Of a DNA stretch of 64,000 nucleotides, positions 38,975 through 47,695 are shown one piece after another; the stretch's first letter is position 1; each line of letters opens with the position of its first letter. Origin of the DNA: Cellulomonas fimi ATCC 484 (GTDB lineage Bacteria > Actinomycetota > Actinomycetes > Actinomycetales > Cellulomonadaceae); the NCBI RefSeq assembly GCF_000212695.1, contig NC_015514.1, positions 4,154,001-4,218,000 on the forward strand, in the 5' to 3' direction. A model generated the notes under the pieces. That model saw nothing but the letters and a program-made list of their open reading frames with translations, was not told the DNA's origin and did not search any database. Position numbers and translations under genes: made by a program.

Positions 38975-39739
38975 TCAGTCGCGGGCCGTCAGCACCACGG
39001 GGCCGTCGGCCGTGAGCGCGACCGTGTGCTCCGCGTGCGCCGCGAGCGACCCGTCCGCGGTGCGGATCGTCCACCCGTCGGCGTCCACCACGTAGTCGTC
39101 GCCGCCGGCCATGAACCACGGCTCGATCGCGACGACCAGCCCGGCCTTGAGCTTGAGCCCCGTGCCCGGCCTCCCGAGGTTCGCGACGTGCGGCTCCTCG
39201 TGCATCGTCCGCCCCACGCCGTGCCCGCCGAAGTCCGCGTTGATCCCGTACCCCGCGGCCCGCCCGACCTGCCCGATCGCGGCGGACAGGTCGCCCATCC
39301 GCCGGCCGACGCGCGCGGCCGCGATGCCCGCGTCGAGCGCGCGCTCGGTCGTCTCGATGAGCCGCTGCGCCTCGGGCGTCTGCGTGCCGAGCTGGAACGT
39401 GAGCGCCGAGTCGCACACCCACCCCTCGACCTGCGCGGCGAAGTCGATGCTCACCACGTCGCCGTCCTCGATCACGTGGTCGGACGGCAGGCCGTGCAGC
39501 GCCGCGTCGTTCACGGAGATGCACAGCACCCCGGGGAACGGGATCGCGCCGAACGACGGGTGGTAGCCCAGGTAGACGGAGTGTGCGCCGGCCGCGTCGA
39601 TCATGCGGTGCGCGTGCGCGTCGAGGTCGTTGAGCGTCATGCCCGGGCGGGCGACGTCCCGCAGCGAGGAGAGAACGCCGGCGACGAACCGTCCGGCCGG
39701 ACGCATCTGGTCGATCTGGGCGGGGGTCTTGAGAGCCAC
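38975..39739 (-). CDS. map: type I methionine aminopeptidase
   Basis: The 254-residue enzyme removes the initiator Met from nascent proteins. Metal ligands appear in VVSIDFAAQ, CDSALTF, GHGVGRTMHEEP, VVAIEPW and HAEHTVAL (Asp, Asp, His, Glu, Glu). GTG 39739 has AAGGTGG four bases upstream. The usual partner neighbours (secY-adk) are absent, so this is probably an additional map copy. Its leader is long and structured, with a three-way-junction fold at 39783-39845 and hairpins close to the ribosome-binding site, so post-transcriptional control is possible. Confidence 0.95.
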   Translation of the reverse strand: MALKTPAQIDQMRPAGRFVAGVLSSLRDVARPGMTLNDLDAHAHRMIDAAGAHSVYLGYHPSFGAIPFPGVLCISVNDAALHGLPSDHVIEDGDVVSIDFAAQVEGWVCDSALTFQLGTQTPEAQRLIETTERALDAGIAAARVGRRMGDLSAAIGQVGRAAGYGINADFGGHGVGRTMHEEPHVANLGRPGTGLKLKAGLVVAIEPWFMAGGDDYVVDADGWTIRTADGSLAAHAEHTVALTADGPVVLTARD

Positions 39740-39750
39740 GGGTCCACCTT

Positions 39751-39778
39751 GTCACGCCGGGTGACGGTGCCCGGGCAC
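39751..39778 (-). promoter_or_regulatory. two short hairpins next to the map ribosome-binding site
   Basis: GTCAC (39751-39755) pairs with GTGAC (39761-39765), and GTGCCCGGGCAC (39767-39778) is a perfect palindrome. The first hairpin abuts the AAGGTGG ribosome-binding site of map. Confidence 0.45.
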
Positions 39779-39782
39779 GGGA

Positions 39783-39845
39783 CAGCCCGTGGGCCGGACC
39801 TCTCGGTCCTGCCGCGGTGGACGAGATCGCGGCTCCCACGGGCTG
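39783..39845 (-). ncRNA. candidate structured RNA: three-way junction in the map leader
   Basis: On the minus strand an 11-bp closing stem (39835-39845 with 39783-39793) encloses two hairpins. The first is GCCGCG/CGCGGC with an 11-base loop. The second is GGACC/GGTCC capped by GAGA, a GNRA tetraloop. Only four unpaired junction bases remain. The first loop contains TCTC, complementary to GAGA. I recognise no known RNA family. Confidence 0.5.
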
Positions 39846-39933
39846 CGGTGACTGCCGGTATTCGCTCGCCGCCCCCACCGTTCCCGGTGACGACAACGGG
39901 CGGACGACCAGTCCGTCCCGAGCTGTCGGGCGA

Positions 39934-39972
39934 CTAGCGGACAGTCACCTCACGCGTCCTGGAATGCTTCAT
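39934..39972 (-). CDS. 12-codon ORF with a perfect Shine-Dalgarno
   Basis: ATG 39972 to TAG 39934 encodes MKHSRTREVTVR. GGAAGGAGGTGG is 9-11 bases upstream, the strongest ribosome-binding site in this part of the window. A -10-like TAGCGT occurs near 40012 on the same strand. It lies 80 bases after the CHAT gene and 200 bases before map. It could be a leader peptide for the structured map leader, or a small basic peptide linked to the CHAT gene. I know of no family it belongs to. Confidence 0.4.
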   Translation of the reverse strand: MKHSRTREVTVR

Positions 39973-40052
39973 GTTCCGGACCACCTCCTTCCCGTGTGCG
40001 AACGACGCTACGTCCGACCCGGGGGCCCCGCCATCGATTTCTCCGACGGCGA

Positions 40053-43000
40053 TCAGGCGTCCGCGGTGGGCGTCAGCGCCGTGACGTCCCAGTGCGCCTC
40101 CCGCAGCAGCGCGACGCCCGCGGCGCCGAACCGGCGCGACCACGCACGGCCGGTCCGGCACTCGAGGAACGCGTCGAACATCTCCGTCACGAGGCGTGCG
40201 CGGACCTGCGGCGACGTCGCGCACGCGTGCACCGCGGCGTTGTACATGCCGAGGAGCTCGAGGTGCTCGCGGCTCTCCTCGGGGTCGGTCGCGCCGAACA
40301 CCGCGTCGAGGACGTCCCGCCGTCCTGCTCGCAGGAGCCACGTGCGGGTGCGCATCGGGTGCAGGCCGGCCATGAGGGCCAGCGCGGGGACCGCGTCCGC
40401 GAGCGGCAGCGTCCCGGCCGCGTCCACGCGCTCGAGCGTGCCGAGCACGACGTCCGGGTGGTACAGCCCGACCGCCCCGAGCCCGCGCAGGCAGCACTCC
40501 CGCCAGCCCGGGTCGGCGTCGGGGGCGAGCCACGCGTCGAGGACCGTCGTCGGCGTGCCCGTGGTGGCGCACGCCAGGACGAGCGGGACGAAGACGAGGT
40601 GCCGGCCGCCGAGCGGGCCGGACGCGGTGTGGTCGTCGTGCGGTCCCGTCGCGACCGCGCGCGTCAGGCGTTCGAGCAGCGGCACCCACGACGGCGGCGT
40701 CGGGGCGACGACGGCGTGCGCGACGAGCAGCGCCCGGCGCGTGCGCGCGTCCCCGTCGGCGACGAGCGTGTCGACGAGGGCCTCCGTGGCCGCGGGGTCA
40801 CGCAGGCCGTGCACGGCGACCGCGAGCGCGGCGAGCACGCGGAACATCGTGGTCCCCGACGCGAGCAGGGCACGCAGGTCGTCGGTGCGCGCGGCGAGGT
40901 CGGCCTCGGGGTCTAGCGCGGGGACGACGCGACGCGCGGAGGCCTCCTCGGGGCGCCCACGGCCGAGCTCCACCGGACCGTCGGGGTCGCCGGGAGGGGT
41001 GAACAGGCGCAGCACGCGCCGGCCCACCCGGCGGGCGACGAGCCCGTCGACCACGAGCCGCCGCACGGCCGCCCCCCACACCGGGCGGTCCACGCGCAGC
41101 CGGTCCACGAGGAGCCGGCGCCACAGGTCACCCGTGACGCGCACGACCTGCGCGTCCGCGCAGCCGTTGACGTAGTTCGTCACGGTGACCTGCGAGAAGA
41201 AGGAGACCAGGGGCCGCGTGCGACGGTCGGGCGGCAGCAGGCGCAGGCCCGACAGGAGCGTCGTGAGGACGTCGGCGATGAGGTGCTGCGGGTCGGACGT
41301 GCCGTTGGAGTACAGCGCGAACGCGGCGGCCACGGCCTGCGCCTCGGTGCGCGCGGGTGCGCTCACCACGCGCGCGAACACGTCGGCCTGCGCGGCCGCG
41401 GGCAGCAGGCACGTCGCGTGCAGGGCGATGCGCTGCAGCTCGGGGTCGTCACCGAGCGCGAGCGCGACGAGGAACGCCCCCGCGGCGACCGTGTCGTGCT
41501 GGACGTACGTCGCGAGGACGTCGAACACCGCGCCGCGCAGCAGCGGCACGTCGGCGGCGGCGAGGAACCGCACGACGCGCTCGACGGCTGCGGTGTCCCC
41601 GGCCCGCAGGTGCAGCGCGACCAGGTCGCGGTACGGCAGGCCGAGCAGCAGGGGGTCGGCGACCGCCGCGACCAGCGCCGTCACCCAGCGCGGCTCGAGC
41701 GCGCGCGCCGTGAGCCCCGCCAGGAGGGCCGCGTCGGGTGGCAGCTCGGCGAGGTGGCCGGGGGCGTGGACCAGCGCGTAGGCGGACCCCGCGTCGGCGG
41801 GGTGGGCGAGGTCGGCGGGGGTGAGCGCGATCGCGTCGGCGACGACCCGGCGGTGCGCGGCCGGCTCGTCGACCAGCAGGGCGTTGAGCGCCCCCTCCGG
41901 GGTCGTGGGCTCGCGCAGCGCGGGCACGAGGGAGTCGTGCGCGAGGCGGCAGCCCGCCGCGTCGGTCACCACCAGGCCCGCCAGGCCGTCGACGGTCACC
42001 GCGACGCGCGGCAGCGTGCTGCCCAGCCAGCGCACGAGGGCCGGCAGCGGGACGGGTCCGCGGGCCACGACCAGGTGCGCGAGCAGGGGCTCGACGCTCG
42101 CGGTCCACGGCTCGCGCCACGTCGCGCCGTACGCCGCCACGAGCGTCGCCCGCAGGTGGCGCCCGGCCGACGGGCCAGCGCCGGGCGGCAGGCGCAGGTC
42201 CGCGACGGCCGCACCGGGGCGGGCCAGGACCTCGTCGGCCGCGTGCCGCGCGACGAGGAAGTTCCCGCCGGCCCGGGCGACGAGCGCGTCGACGATCGTC
42301 TCGTCGTGCTCGGTCGTCGCGAGGCGGCGGCGCAGGTAGGCGGCGACGTCCGCGTCGACCACGGCCCGGCGCTCCGGTGCCGCGAGGTCCACGCGCGACG
42401 CCCCGGCGGCGTCGAGCGCGGCCGCGACGTCGACGTCCGTGCTCGCGACGAGCACCCGGACGCCCTCGACGGCTCCCAGCCGCAGCACGGGCGCGACGGC
42501 CGCGGCGTCGAGGCCGTCGACGAGCACGCGCACCGGCGTGCCCGGTGCCGCGGCGAGCGCGGCCCGGAGCGGGTCTCCGACGAGGACCGTGAAGAGCTGC
42601 TCGGGGGGCAGGTGCGCGAGGCCGTACGCGCCCGCGGCGTCGGCGCGCGCGGACCGCCACCCCGGGACGGTGCCGGCGAGCTGCTCGGCGAGCGAGCGCA
42701 CGACGGCCCGCACGTCGACCGTCGTGCCCGTCCCGCCCGGAGGCTCCACGTGCACCGCGGACCACGCGTCCCGCAGGGCCTCCAGCGCGTCCACCGCTCC
42801 GGCCGGGGCGCCGTCGTGCGCGCCCGACCCGGCACCCGCGAGCCACCCGGCGAGCACCGAGGTACCCGCCCCCGGCTCGCCCGTGAGCAGCAGAGGGCGG
42901 GCGGGCGCGTCGAGCCAGGCGGCGACCTCACGGACCGCCGACCAGCGCGGCTGCAGCACGTCCGCGCCCGGCACCACGCCCGCGGGGACGCGGTCGCGCG

Positions 43001-44144
43001 GCCGGACCGCCCGCACCGGCGCGGGCGCCACGAACACGCGGGGCGAGGTGCGCGTGTAGAGCACGGGCGCGACCCACTCGGTGCCGGGCAGCAGCGCACG
43101 CCGCGCCGCGGTCACGGCCTGCTCGACGAACCGTCCCGCGGCCAGCTGCTCGTACAGGGTCGCCGCGACGACGTGCGCCGCCCGGTCCGTCACCGGGAGC
43201 TGCATGGCCACCGCGACGGGCACACCGGCGCGCACGAGCTGGTGCGCCGACCCCGCCTTCGGCTGCTGCGTCGTCACCGCGCCCGTGCTGCACCCGTTGA
43301 GGACCGCGACCCGCAGCCGCGGTGCCGCGAGCAGCAGGTCGGCGAGCGTGCGCGCGTCGACCACGTCCGCGGTGCCGTCGGCGGCCTCCAGCGCGAGCAC
43401 TCCCCCGTCGGCGTCGACGCCGCCGTGCCCGACGACGTGCAGCACGTGCCACCGGTCGTCGAGCTCGCGCCGCAGCGCGTCGAGCGTGGGCGGTGCGAGA
43501 CGGTGCACCTCGACCCGCTCACCCAGGGGCGCCAGCGCGGTCCCCAGGGCGTCGACCTCGCGGTCCACGTCGAGGGGTGCGAGCCCCGACGGGGACGCGG
43601 CGACGACGAGCACGCGCAGCGGCCCGTCCAGCGGGGCGGCCTCGACGGGCGTCGTCGCGTCGGGGTACCGCACCACGTGCACGCCGTCGCTGTGGACGAG
43701 CACCGTGCGGTCGTGCTGCATGAGCTCCCACGGCAGGCGGGCGACGTCGGGGGCGTCGTCGAGCTGCAGCCGCACCCGCACCGACCGCCCGTCGTGCGCG
43801 GCCCGCTCCCGTGTGCGGACGAACAGGTCGCGCGCCTCGTCGTCGAGCAGCGCGCCGAACAGCGCCGTGCCCAGCGCGTCGAGCCGCCGTGTGACGGCCG
43901 CCGACTGCGGCCCGGGGCGCGTCTGCCGGCGGGCCACGTCGAGCTCCTCGGCGAGGGCGTCGATGCCCGTGGGCGTGAGCGGCGGCACGAACGGGCGGGT
44001 GGTCGCCAGGCCGAGCTCGTCGCACGCGACGAGCGCCCGGTGCGCGGTGCCGTCGGGCACGACCCGGACGTCGAGGTCGACGACGGGCGCGACCGTGGAG
44101 CCCGACGGGGCACCCGTCGGGGGCACCTCCAGGCTCGTCGACAT
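40053..44144 (-). CDS. CHAT protease-P-loop NTPase-helical repeat protein
   Basis: From ATG 44144 the protein has 1,363 residues. The N-terminal half carries a caspase-like CHAT domain (about 100-375). LPWELM precedes it; catalytic His240 is in HVLHVVGHGG and Cys285 in VLNGCSTG. A P-loop follows, Walker A GEPGAGTS at 422-429 and a Walker B-like VRVLVDGLD. The last ~500 residues are Ala/Leu/Arg-rich helices with a HEAT/armadillo-like look. This CHAT-STAND layout resembles NLR-type immune or programmed-cell-death proteins; substrate and trigger are unknown. The Shine-Dalgarno is weak, so the start is tentative. A one-mismatch DosR-like box is 82 bases upstream. Confidence 0.8.
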   Translation of the reverse strand: MSTSLEVPPTGAPSGSTVAPVVDLDVRVVPDGTAHRALVACDELGLATTRPFVPPLTPTGIDALAEELDVARRQTRPGPQSAAVTRRLDALGTALFGALLDDEARDLFVRTRERAAHDGRSVRVRLQLDDAPDVARLPWELMQHDRTVLVHSDGVHVVRYPDATTPVEAAPLDGPLRVLVVAASPSGLAPLDVDREVDALGTALAPLGERVEVHRLAPPTLDALRRELDDRWHVLHVVGHGGVDADGGVLALEAADGTADVVDARTLADLLLAAPRLRVAVLNGCSTGAVTTQQPKAGSAHQLVRAGVPVAVAMQLPVTDRAAHVVAATLYEQLAAGRFVEQAVTAARRALLPGTEWVAPVLYTRTSPRVFVAPAPVRAVRPRDRVPAGVVPGADVLQPRWSAVREVAAWLDAPARPLLLTGEPGAGTSVLAGWLAGAGSGAHDGAPAGAVDALEALRDAWSAVHVEPPGGTGTTVDVRAVVRSLAEQLAGTVPGWRSARADAAGAYGLAHLPPEQLFTVLVGDPLRAALAAAPGTPVRVLVDGLDAAAVAPVLRLGAVEGVRVLVASTDVDVAAALDAAGASRVDLAAPERRAVVDADVAAYLRRRLATTEHDETIVDALVARAGGNFLVARHAADEVLARPGAAVADLRLPPGAGPSAGRHLRATLVAAYGATWREPWTASVEPLLAHLVVARGPVPLPALVRWLGSTLPRVAVTVDGLAGLVVTDAAGCRLAHDSLVPALREPTTPEGALNALLVDEPAAHRRVVADAIALTPADLAHPADAGSAYALVHAPGHLAELPPDAALLAGLTARALEPRWVTALVAAVADPLLLGLPYRDLVALHLRAGDTAAVERVVRFLAAADVPLLRGAVFDVLATYVQHDTVAAGAFLVALALGDDPELQRIALHATCLLPAAAQADVFARVVSAPARTEAQAVAAAFALYSNGTSDPQHLIADVLTTLLSGLRLLPPDRRTRPLVSFFSQVTVTNYVNGCADAQVVRVTGDLWRRLLVDRLRVDRPVWGAAVRRLVVDGLVARRVGRRVLRLFTPPGDPDGPVELGRGRPEEASARRVVPALDPEADLAARTDDLRALLASGTTMFRVLAALAVAVHGLRDPAATEALVDTLVADGDARTRRALLVAHAVVAPTPPSWVPLLERLTRAVATGPHDDHTASGPLGGRHLVFVPLVLACATTGTPTTVLDAWLAPDADPGWRECCLRGLGAVGLYHPDVVLGTLERVDAAGTLPLADAVPALALMAGLHPMRTRTWLLRAGRRDVLDAVFGATDPEESREHLELLGMYNAAVHACATSPQVRARLVTEMFDAFLECRTGRAWSRRFGAAGVALLREAHWDVTALTPTADA

Positions 44145-44225
44145 GCCGCCCCCCGCCGCCGTCCGCGCGACGCACCGGCGCTGCCGGTCGGCGTCGTCGC
44201 CGCGTCGCACGACGCGCCGAGCGTA

Positions 44226-44239
44226 AGGCCGAAGGACCC
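44226..44239. promoter_or_regulatory. DosR/DevR-like box E (one mismatch) upstream of the CHAT gene
   Basis: AGGCCGAAGGACCC matches GGGNCNWAGGNCCC except at the first base. It is in the gap between the CHAT gene and the divergent small gene. One-mismatch sites are expected by chance in sequence this GC-rich, so this is tentative. Confidence 0.3.
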
Positions 44240-44402
44240 AGGACGGGGGCTTTTGCGGCTTTGTCGCCCGGTATCCCGAGCGTGAGAACTCTCTCCTTCG
44301 CCTCAGATGGCGCCCGCGGCGCCCGATCGAGCAGGTAAGTTGCCGCGCGGCCGTCTCGAACCGGACACGCGACCAGGTCCAACGCCCCCCACGGAGGACG
44401 AC

Positions 44403-44570
44403 ATGAGCGAGCAGGACAACACGGCGCCGCACACCGCGGGCGAGCGCAACATCACGCACGCGTTCACCGACCCGAACCCGTTCCTCTCCGAGGACCGCAC
44501 CCTGCACGTCGCGGGCCGGGCCACCCCGATGCAGCGCGCGGTCAACGCCCCGGAGCGCCGCGAGGCCTGA
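44403..44570 (+). CDS. small hypothetical protein (55 aa) divergent from the CHAT gene
   Basis: ATG 44403 has GGAGGAC five bases upstream. The 55-residue product is polar, with no Cys and no hydrophobic span; it contains ITHAFTDPNPFLSEDRTLHV and a basic C-terminus. It begins 258 bases from the CHAT start on the opposite strand, so the two may share a regulatory region. I recognise no family. A role as substrate or partner of the CHAT protease is speculation from position only. A VanZ-like gene converges from downstream. Confidence 0.65.
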   Translation: MSEQDNTAPHTAGERNITHAFTDPNPFLSEDRTLHVAGRATPMQRAVNAPERREA

Positions 44571-44619
44571 CCTCGTGCCCGCCGGCTCCGCGTGGCGCCG
44601 CCACGACGGCCGGCGGACC

Positions 44620-45204
44620 TCACTTCACAGGGTTCGCGCTGAGGGCCTTGGGGAAGCGGGCAGGCTGGTCGTCCCAGCGGAACCGGTCGAGGAGGGCTCC
44701 TGCGGCCGGCACCCGGGTGAGCGCCGCGAACAGCGCGCAGCCGAGGACGCCACCGAGGACGTTGAAGAGCAGGTCGTCGACGTCGGCGACGTGGCCGCCG
44801 CCCAGCAGGTGCGCCGTGACGAGCTGGGTCACCTCGATGGCCAGGCTGACGACCGCCGCGGTCGCCACGGCGCGCCGCCACGACGTCCGCGCGCTCAGCA
44901 GCGGGACGAGGAACCCCAGCGGGACGAAGACCACGACGTTCGTGACGGCGTCCGCGACGTCGTAGTCCGCGAGCGGCACGAGCGCGAGGTGGCTGCTCCA
45001 CGGCTCTGTGCTCACGGGCTTGTCGAGGAAGACCGGGAAGACGGTGTTCGCGACCACGCCGGCGACGTAGACGCACAGCACGACCGCCACGGCGGCGCGG
45101 GGCGCCGACAGCCGACCGCTGCGGCGCAGGCTCCGCAGCAGCGCCGCGAGGACCGCGGCGGCGAGCGGGACGACGACCGGGAGCACGGGGACCTGACGGA
45201 ACAC
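44620..45204 (-). CDS. VanZ-family membrane protein
   Basis: From GTG 45204 the protein has 194 residues with four to five hydrophobic segments: VVVPLAAAVLAALL, AVAVVLCVYVAGVVANTVF, VVVFVPLGFLVPLL and FNVLGGVLGCALFAAL. The central NVVVFVPLGF, AIEVTQLV and DVDDLLFNVLGG are the VanZ signature. VanZ itself gives low-level teicoplanin resistance, but most homologues have no known function. AGGACAGG lies upstream of the start. It is convergent with the 55-residue gene. Confidence 0.85.
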   Translation of the reverse strand: MFRQVPVLPVVVPLAAAVLAALLRSLRRSGRLSAPRAAVAVVLCVYVAGVVANTVFPVFLDKPVSTEPWSSHLALVPLADYDVADAVTNVVVFVPLGFLVPLLSARTSWRRAVATAAVVSLAIEVTQLVTAHLLGGGHVADVDDLLFNVLGGVLGCALFAALTRVPAAGALLDRFRWDDQPARFPKALSANPVK

Positions 45205-45443
45205 GGGTGACCTGTCCTGTGACGACGCATGGGCGCCACGGGTCTGACACCGTGCGCCACGGTGCCAGCGGTCCGCCCACGCGTCATCCGTCCCGGGTCG
45301 GACCCGCGGCCCAGCGCCGCATGCCGTCAGACGGACCCGCGTCCCCCGGATGGCGCGGGTCGCCTCGTGTCGAGGCGGAGTGGAAGGCGAGCACGGCGGC
45401 GACGACTGCTCGTTCGTCCTCGACAGACACCGGCTCCGCGTCG

Positions 45444-46331
45444 TCACCTCGTCGTGGCGGGGGTGCGCAGGGCGGGGTGCCAGGCGCGGATCGCAGCGGC
45501 GACGTCGGCGGGGGCGTCGGACGGGACGAAGTGGCCCGTGCCCGGGAGGCGGACGAGGTCGGCGTGCGGGAGCTCGGCACGCCAGCGGGCGAGCTCGGCC
45601 TCGCGGAAGGCGATGTCGCGGTCGGCCCACAGCAGGAGCGACGGCACGTCCGCCAGGTCCGGGAGGGCGCGCGCGACGCCCGCGAGGAAGTCGGTCGACG
45701 CGACGATCTCGCGCGCGAAGCGGGACGTGGCCGCACGGCGGTCGGGAGTGTCGAGCGGGGCACGGTAGTGCCGGAGCTCGGCGCGCGTGAGCCGACGGCG
45801 GCGGTGACCGAGAGGGAGCATCGCGCGGACCACGAGGTTCGCGTGCCGGGCACCGAACCGCCCCAGGGGTCCGCCCATCACGCGGGAGAACGCCGTGAAG
45901 TGGCGGTCGTCGTCGACGGGCCACGCCCAGCTGTTGGCGACGACGAGGCCGCCCAGCCGCCGGGGGTCGCGGTGCGCGGCGGCCAGCCCGATCGGCACGC
46001 CCCAGTCGTGCGCGACGAGCGTCCAGTCCCGCAGGTCGAGCGCAGCGACGACGTCGGCGACGACGCGCGCGTGGTCGGTGGGCGCGCCGCCGAACGACGG
46101 CCGGGCGGTGCTGAGGCCGAGGCCGGGGAGGTCGAGAGCGACGCAGCGGAAGTCGTCGCGCAGGTGACGGATCACGTCGCGCCACTCGTACGACCACGTC
46201 GGGTTGCCGTGCAGCAGCAGGAGCGTCGGACCGGTGCCCTCCTCGACGAGGTGCACCGTGGCGCCCGCGACCTCGAGGGTGCGCGTCGCCCAGGGGTACG
46301 TGGTGCGGTCCAGCCAGTCGCGCGTCGTCAC
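45444..46331 (-). CDS. alpha/beta hydrolase, haloalkane dehalogenase-like
   Basis: From GTG 46331 (CCGGAGG upstream) the protein has 295 residues. It shows HGNPTWSYEWRDVI (oxyanion and halide-site Asn), the nucleophile elbow VAHDWGVPIG with Asp rather than Ser, and the catalytic His in GTGHFVPSDAP. Asp nucleophile plus HGNP and the Trp after Asp point to haloalkane dehalogenases rather than epoxide hydrolases. The natural substrate is unknown. It is divergent from an HxlR-type regulator, 59 bases away, which may control it. Confidence 0.87.
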   Translation of the reverse strand: MTTRDWLDRTTYPWATRTLEVAGATVHLVEEGTGPTLLLLHGNPTWSYEWRDVIRHLRDDFRCVALDLPGLGLSTARPSFGGAPTDHARVVADVVAALDLRDWTLVAHDWGVPIGLAAAHRDPRRLGGLVVANSWAWPVDDDRHFTAFSRVMGGPLGRFGARHANLVVRAMLPLGHRRRRLTRAELRHYRAPLDTPDRRAATSRFAREIVASTDFLAGVARALPDLADVPSLLLWADRDIAFREAELARWRAELPHADLVRLPGTGHFVPSDAPADVAAAIRAWHPALRTPATTR

Positions 46332-46390
46332 GGCCCCTCCGGTTGATAGAGTGTATCGTCGTAAAGAAAGTAAACCGATAGGAGCCGCCG
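46332..46390. promoter_or_regulatory. AT-rich divergent promoter region
   Basis: This short gap is the lowest-GC stretch nearby. It contains TTGATA and two GTAAA direct copies (GTAAAGAAAGTAAAC). It must serve both the hydrolase and the HxlR gene and is the probable operator. Confidence 0.55.
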
Positions 46391-47017
46391 GTGTCCACGT
46401 ACGGCCAGTTCTGCGGCGTGGCCCGCGCGCTCGACGTCGTCGGGGAGCGCTGGACGCTGCTGCTGGTCCGCGAGCTGCTCGTCGCACCACGACGCTTCAC
46501 CGACCTGCGCGACGGGCTGCCGGGCATCGCCCCCAACCTCCTGAGCCGGCGCCTCACAGCCCTCCAGGACGCGGGCGTCGTCGAGCGCCGGCTGGCCGAC
46601 CGCGGGACGGTCTACGCGCTGACGCCGTGGGGCGAGGAGCTGCGCGGCGTCGTCCGGGAGCTCGTCCGGTGGGCCGCCCGGTCGATGGCGGGCGGCCCGG
46701 CGCCCGACGACGCCTTCCACCCCGAGTGGCTCGTCGTCGCGATGGACGCGCTGCTCGACGACGTGCGGACGCCGCGGCCCGTGCGCGTCGCGGTCCACGT
46801 CGACGGCTGGTGGGGCACGCTCGACGCCGGGCCCGACGGCGTGCGCGTGGCCACCGGCCGGCCCGACGACCGACCCGTCGACGCCACGGTGAGCGCCCCC
46901 GGCCCTCTGCTCCTGGGCGTCGCCTCGGGGGCGGTCCCGTTCGCGTCGCTCGCGACGGCAGGGCTCGTCAGCGGCGACGCGGACGCGGCGCAGGCAGTCC
47001 TCGCAGCGCACGTCTGA
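46391..47017 (+). CDS. HxlR-family regulator with an SCP2-like C-terminal domain
   Basis: The 208-residue protein has a winged-helix HxlR domain at 1-100 (RALDVVGERWTLLLVRELLV, FTDLRDGLPGIAPNLLSRRL, VYALTPWGEELR). The C-terminal half (VRVAVHVDGWWGTL, DATVSAPGPLLLGVASG) looks like an SCP2 sterol-carrier-type ligand pocket. That combination is known in actinobacterial HxlR proteins. GTG 46391 has GGAG eight bases upstream. It is divergent from a dehalogenase-like hydrolase, whose substrate may be the ligand; this is inferred. Confidence 0.88.
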   Translation: MSTYGQFCGVARALDVVGERWTLLLVRELLVAPRRFTDLRDGLPGIAPNLLSRRLTALQDAGVVERRLADRGTVYALTPWGEELRGVVRELVRWAARSMAGGPAPDDAFHPEWLVVAMDALLDDVRTPRPVRVAVHVDGWWGTLDAGPDGVRVATGRPDDRPVDATVSAPGPLLLGVASGAVPFASLATAGLVSGDADAAQAVLAAHV

Positions 47018-47138
47018 CCACCGACGTGGGGACGTCGCGCGGGGCCGGGCACGCGTGCCGGCGTCCGGAGCGCGGCGCGACGAGGCCCCGCCCGGGCCGC
47101 CCCGGACGGGGCGACGACGGACGGGGCCGGTGGTCGGG

Positions 47139-47597
47139 TCAGCCCGCGAGCGCGGTGCGGACGAGGGCGGAGAGCTTCTTGCCGTCGGCGCTCAGGCCGG
47201 CGCGGGCCGTGGCCTCCTTCATCACGGCGCCCATGTCGCGCAGGGTCGTGGCGCCCGTCGCGGCGACCGCGTCGCGGACCAGCGCGGCGAGCTCGTCGTC
47301 GGAGAGCTGCTTCGGCAGGTACTCCTCGATCACGTCGGCCTCGGCCGACTCGTTCGCCGCGCGGTCGTCGGCGCCCGCACCGGTGTAGATCTCGGCGCTC
47401 TCCCGGCGCTTCTTCACCTCGCGGGCCAGCACGCGCAGCACGTCGTCCTCGCCGAGGTCCTTCTCGACGGGCCCTGCCTTCGCCTCGCCGCGGACGGCGG
47501 CGACGACCTGGCGCAGCGTGCCGGTGCGGAACGCGTCGCGGGCCTTCATGGCAGTGGTGAGGTCGGCGGTCAGTCGGTCGAGGGTCGTGCTGCTCAT
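47139..47597 (-). CDS. GatB/YqeY-domain protein
   Basis: The 152-residue protein spans the YqeY family domain: LTTAMKARDAFRTGTLRQVV, LGEDDVLRVLAREVKKRRES, EYLPKQLSDDELAALVRDAV and ATARAGLSADGKKLSALVR. The family shares its fold with the C-terminal tRNA-binding part of GatB but its role is not settled. ATG 47597 has GAGGAT six bases upstream, either a -10 element or part of a Shine-Dalgarno. It is divergent from the alarmone synthetase gene. Confidence 0.9.
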   Translation of the reverse strand: MSSTTLDRLTADLTTAMKARDAFRTGTLRQVVAAVRGEAKAGPVEKDLGEDDVLRVLAREVKKRRESAEIYTGAGADDRAANESAEADVIEEYLPKQLSDDELAALVRDAVAATGATTLRDMGAVMKEATARAGLSADGKKLSALVRTALAG

Positions 47598-47695
47598 GCG
47601 CCCATCCTCCCCCGGCGGGCAGCGGTGCGGCGATGCCATTGCACCCCGGACGTCGGGCCCGCGGACGCGCGGCGGCCCGCACGTACCGTGGTCGC

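Noticed and set aside
39796..39809. GGACC-TCTC-GGTCC as a protein-binding operator
   Set aside because: It forms the GNRA-capped arm of the larger three-way junction and its half-site register differs from the DosR boxes.
45232..45259. Bulged hairpin between the hydrolase and VanZ genes as a terminator
   Set aside because: The stem is interrupted by a bulge and no T-run follows, so support is too weak to list as a feature.
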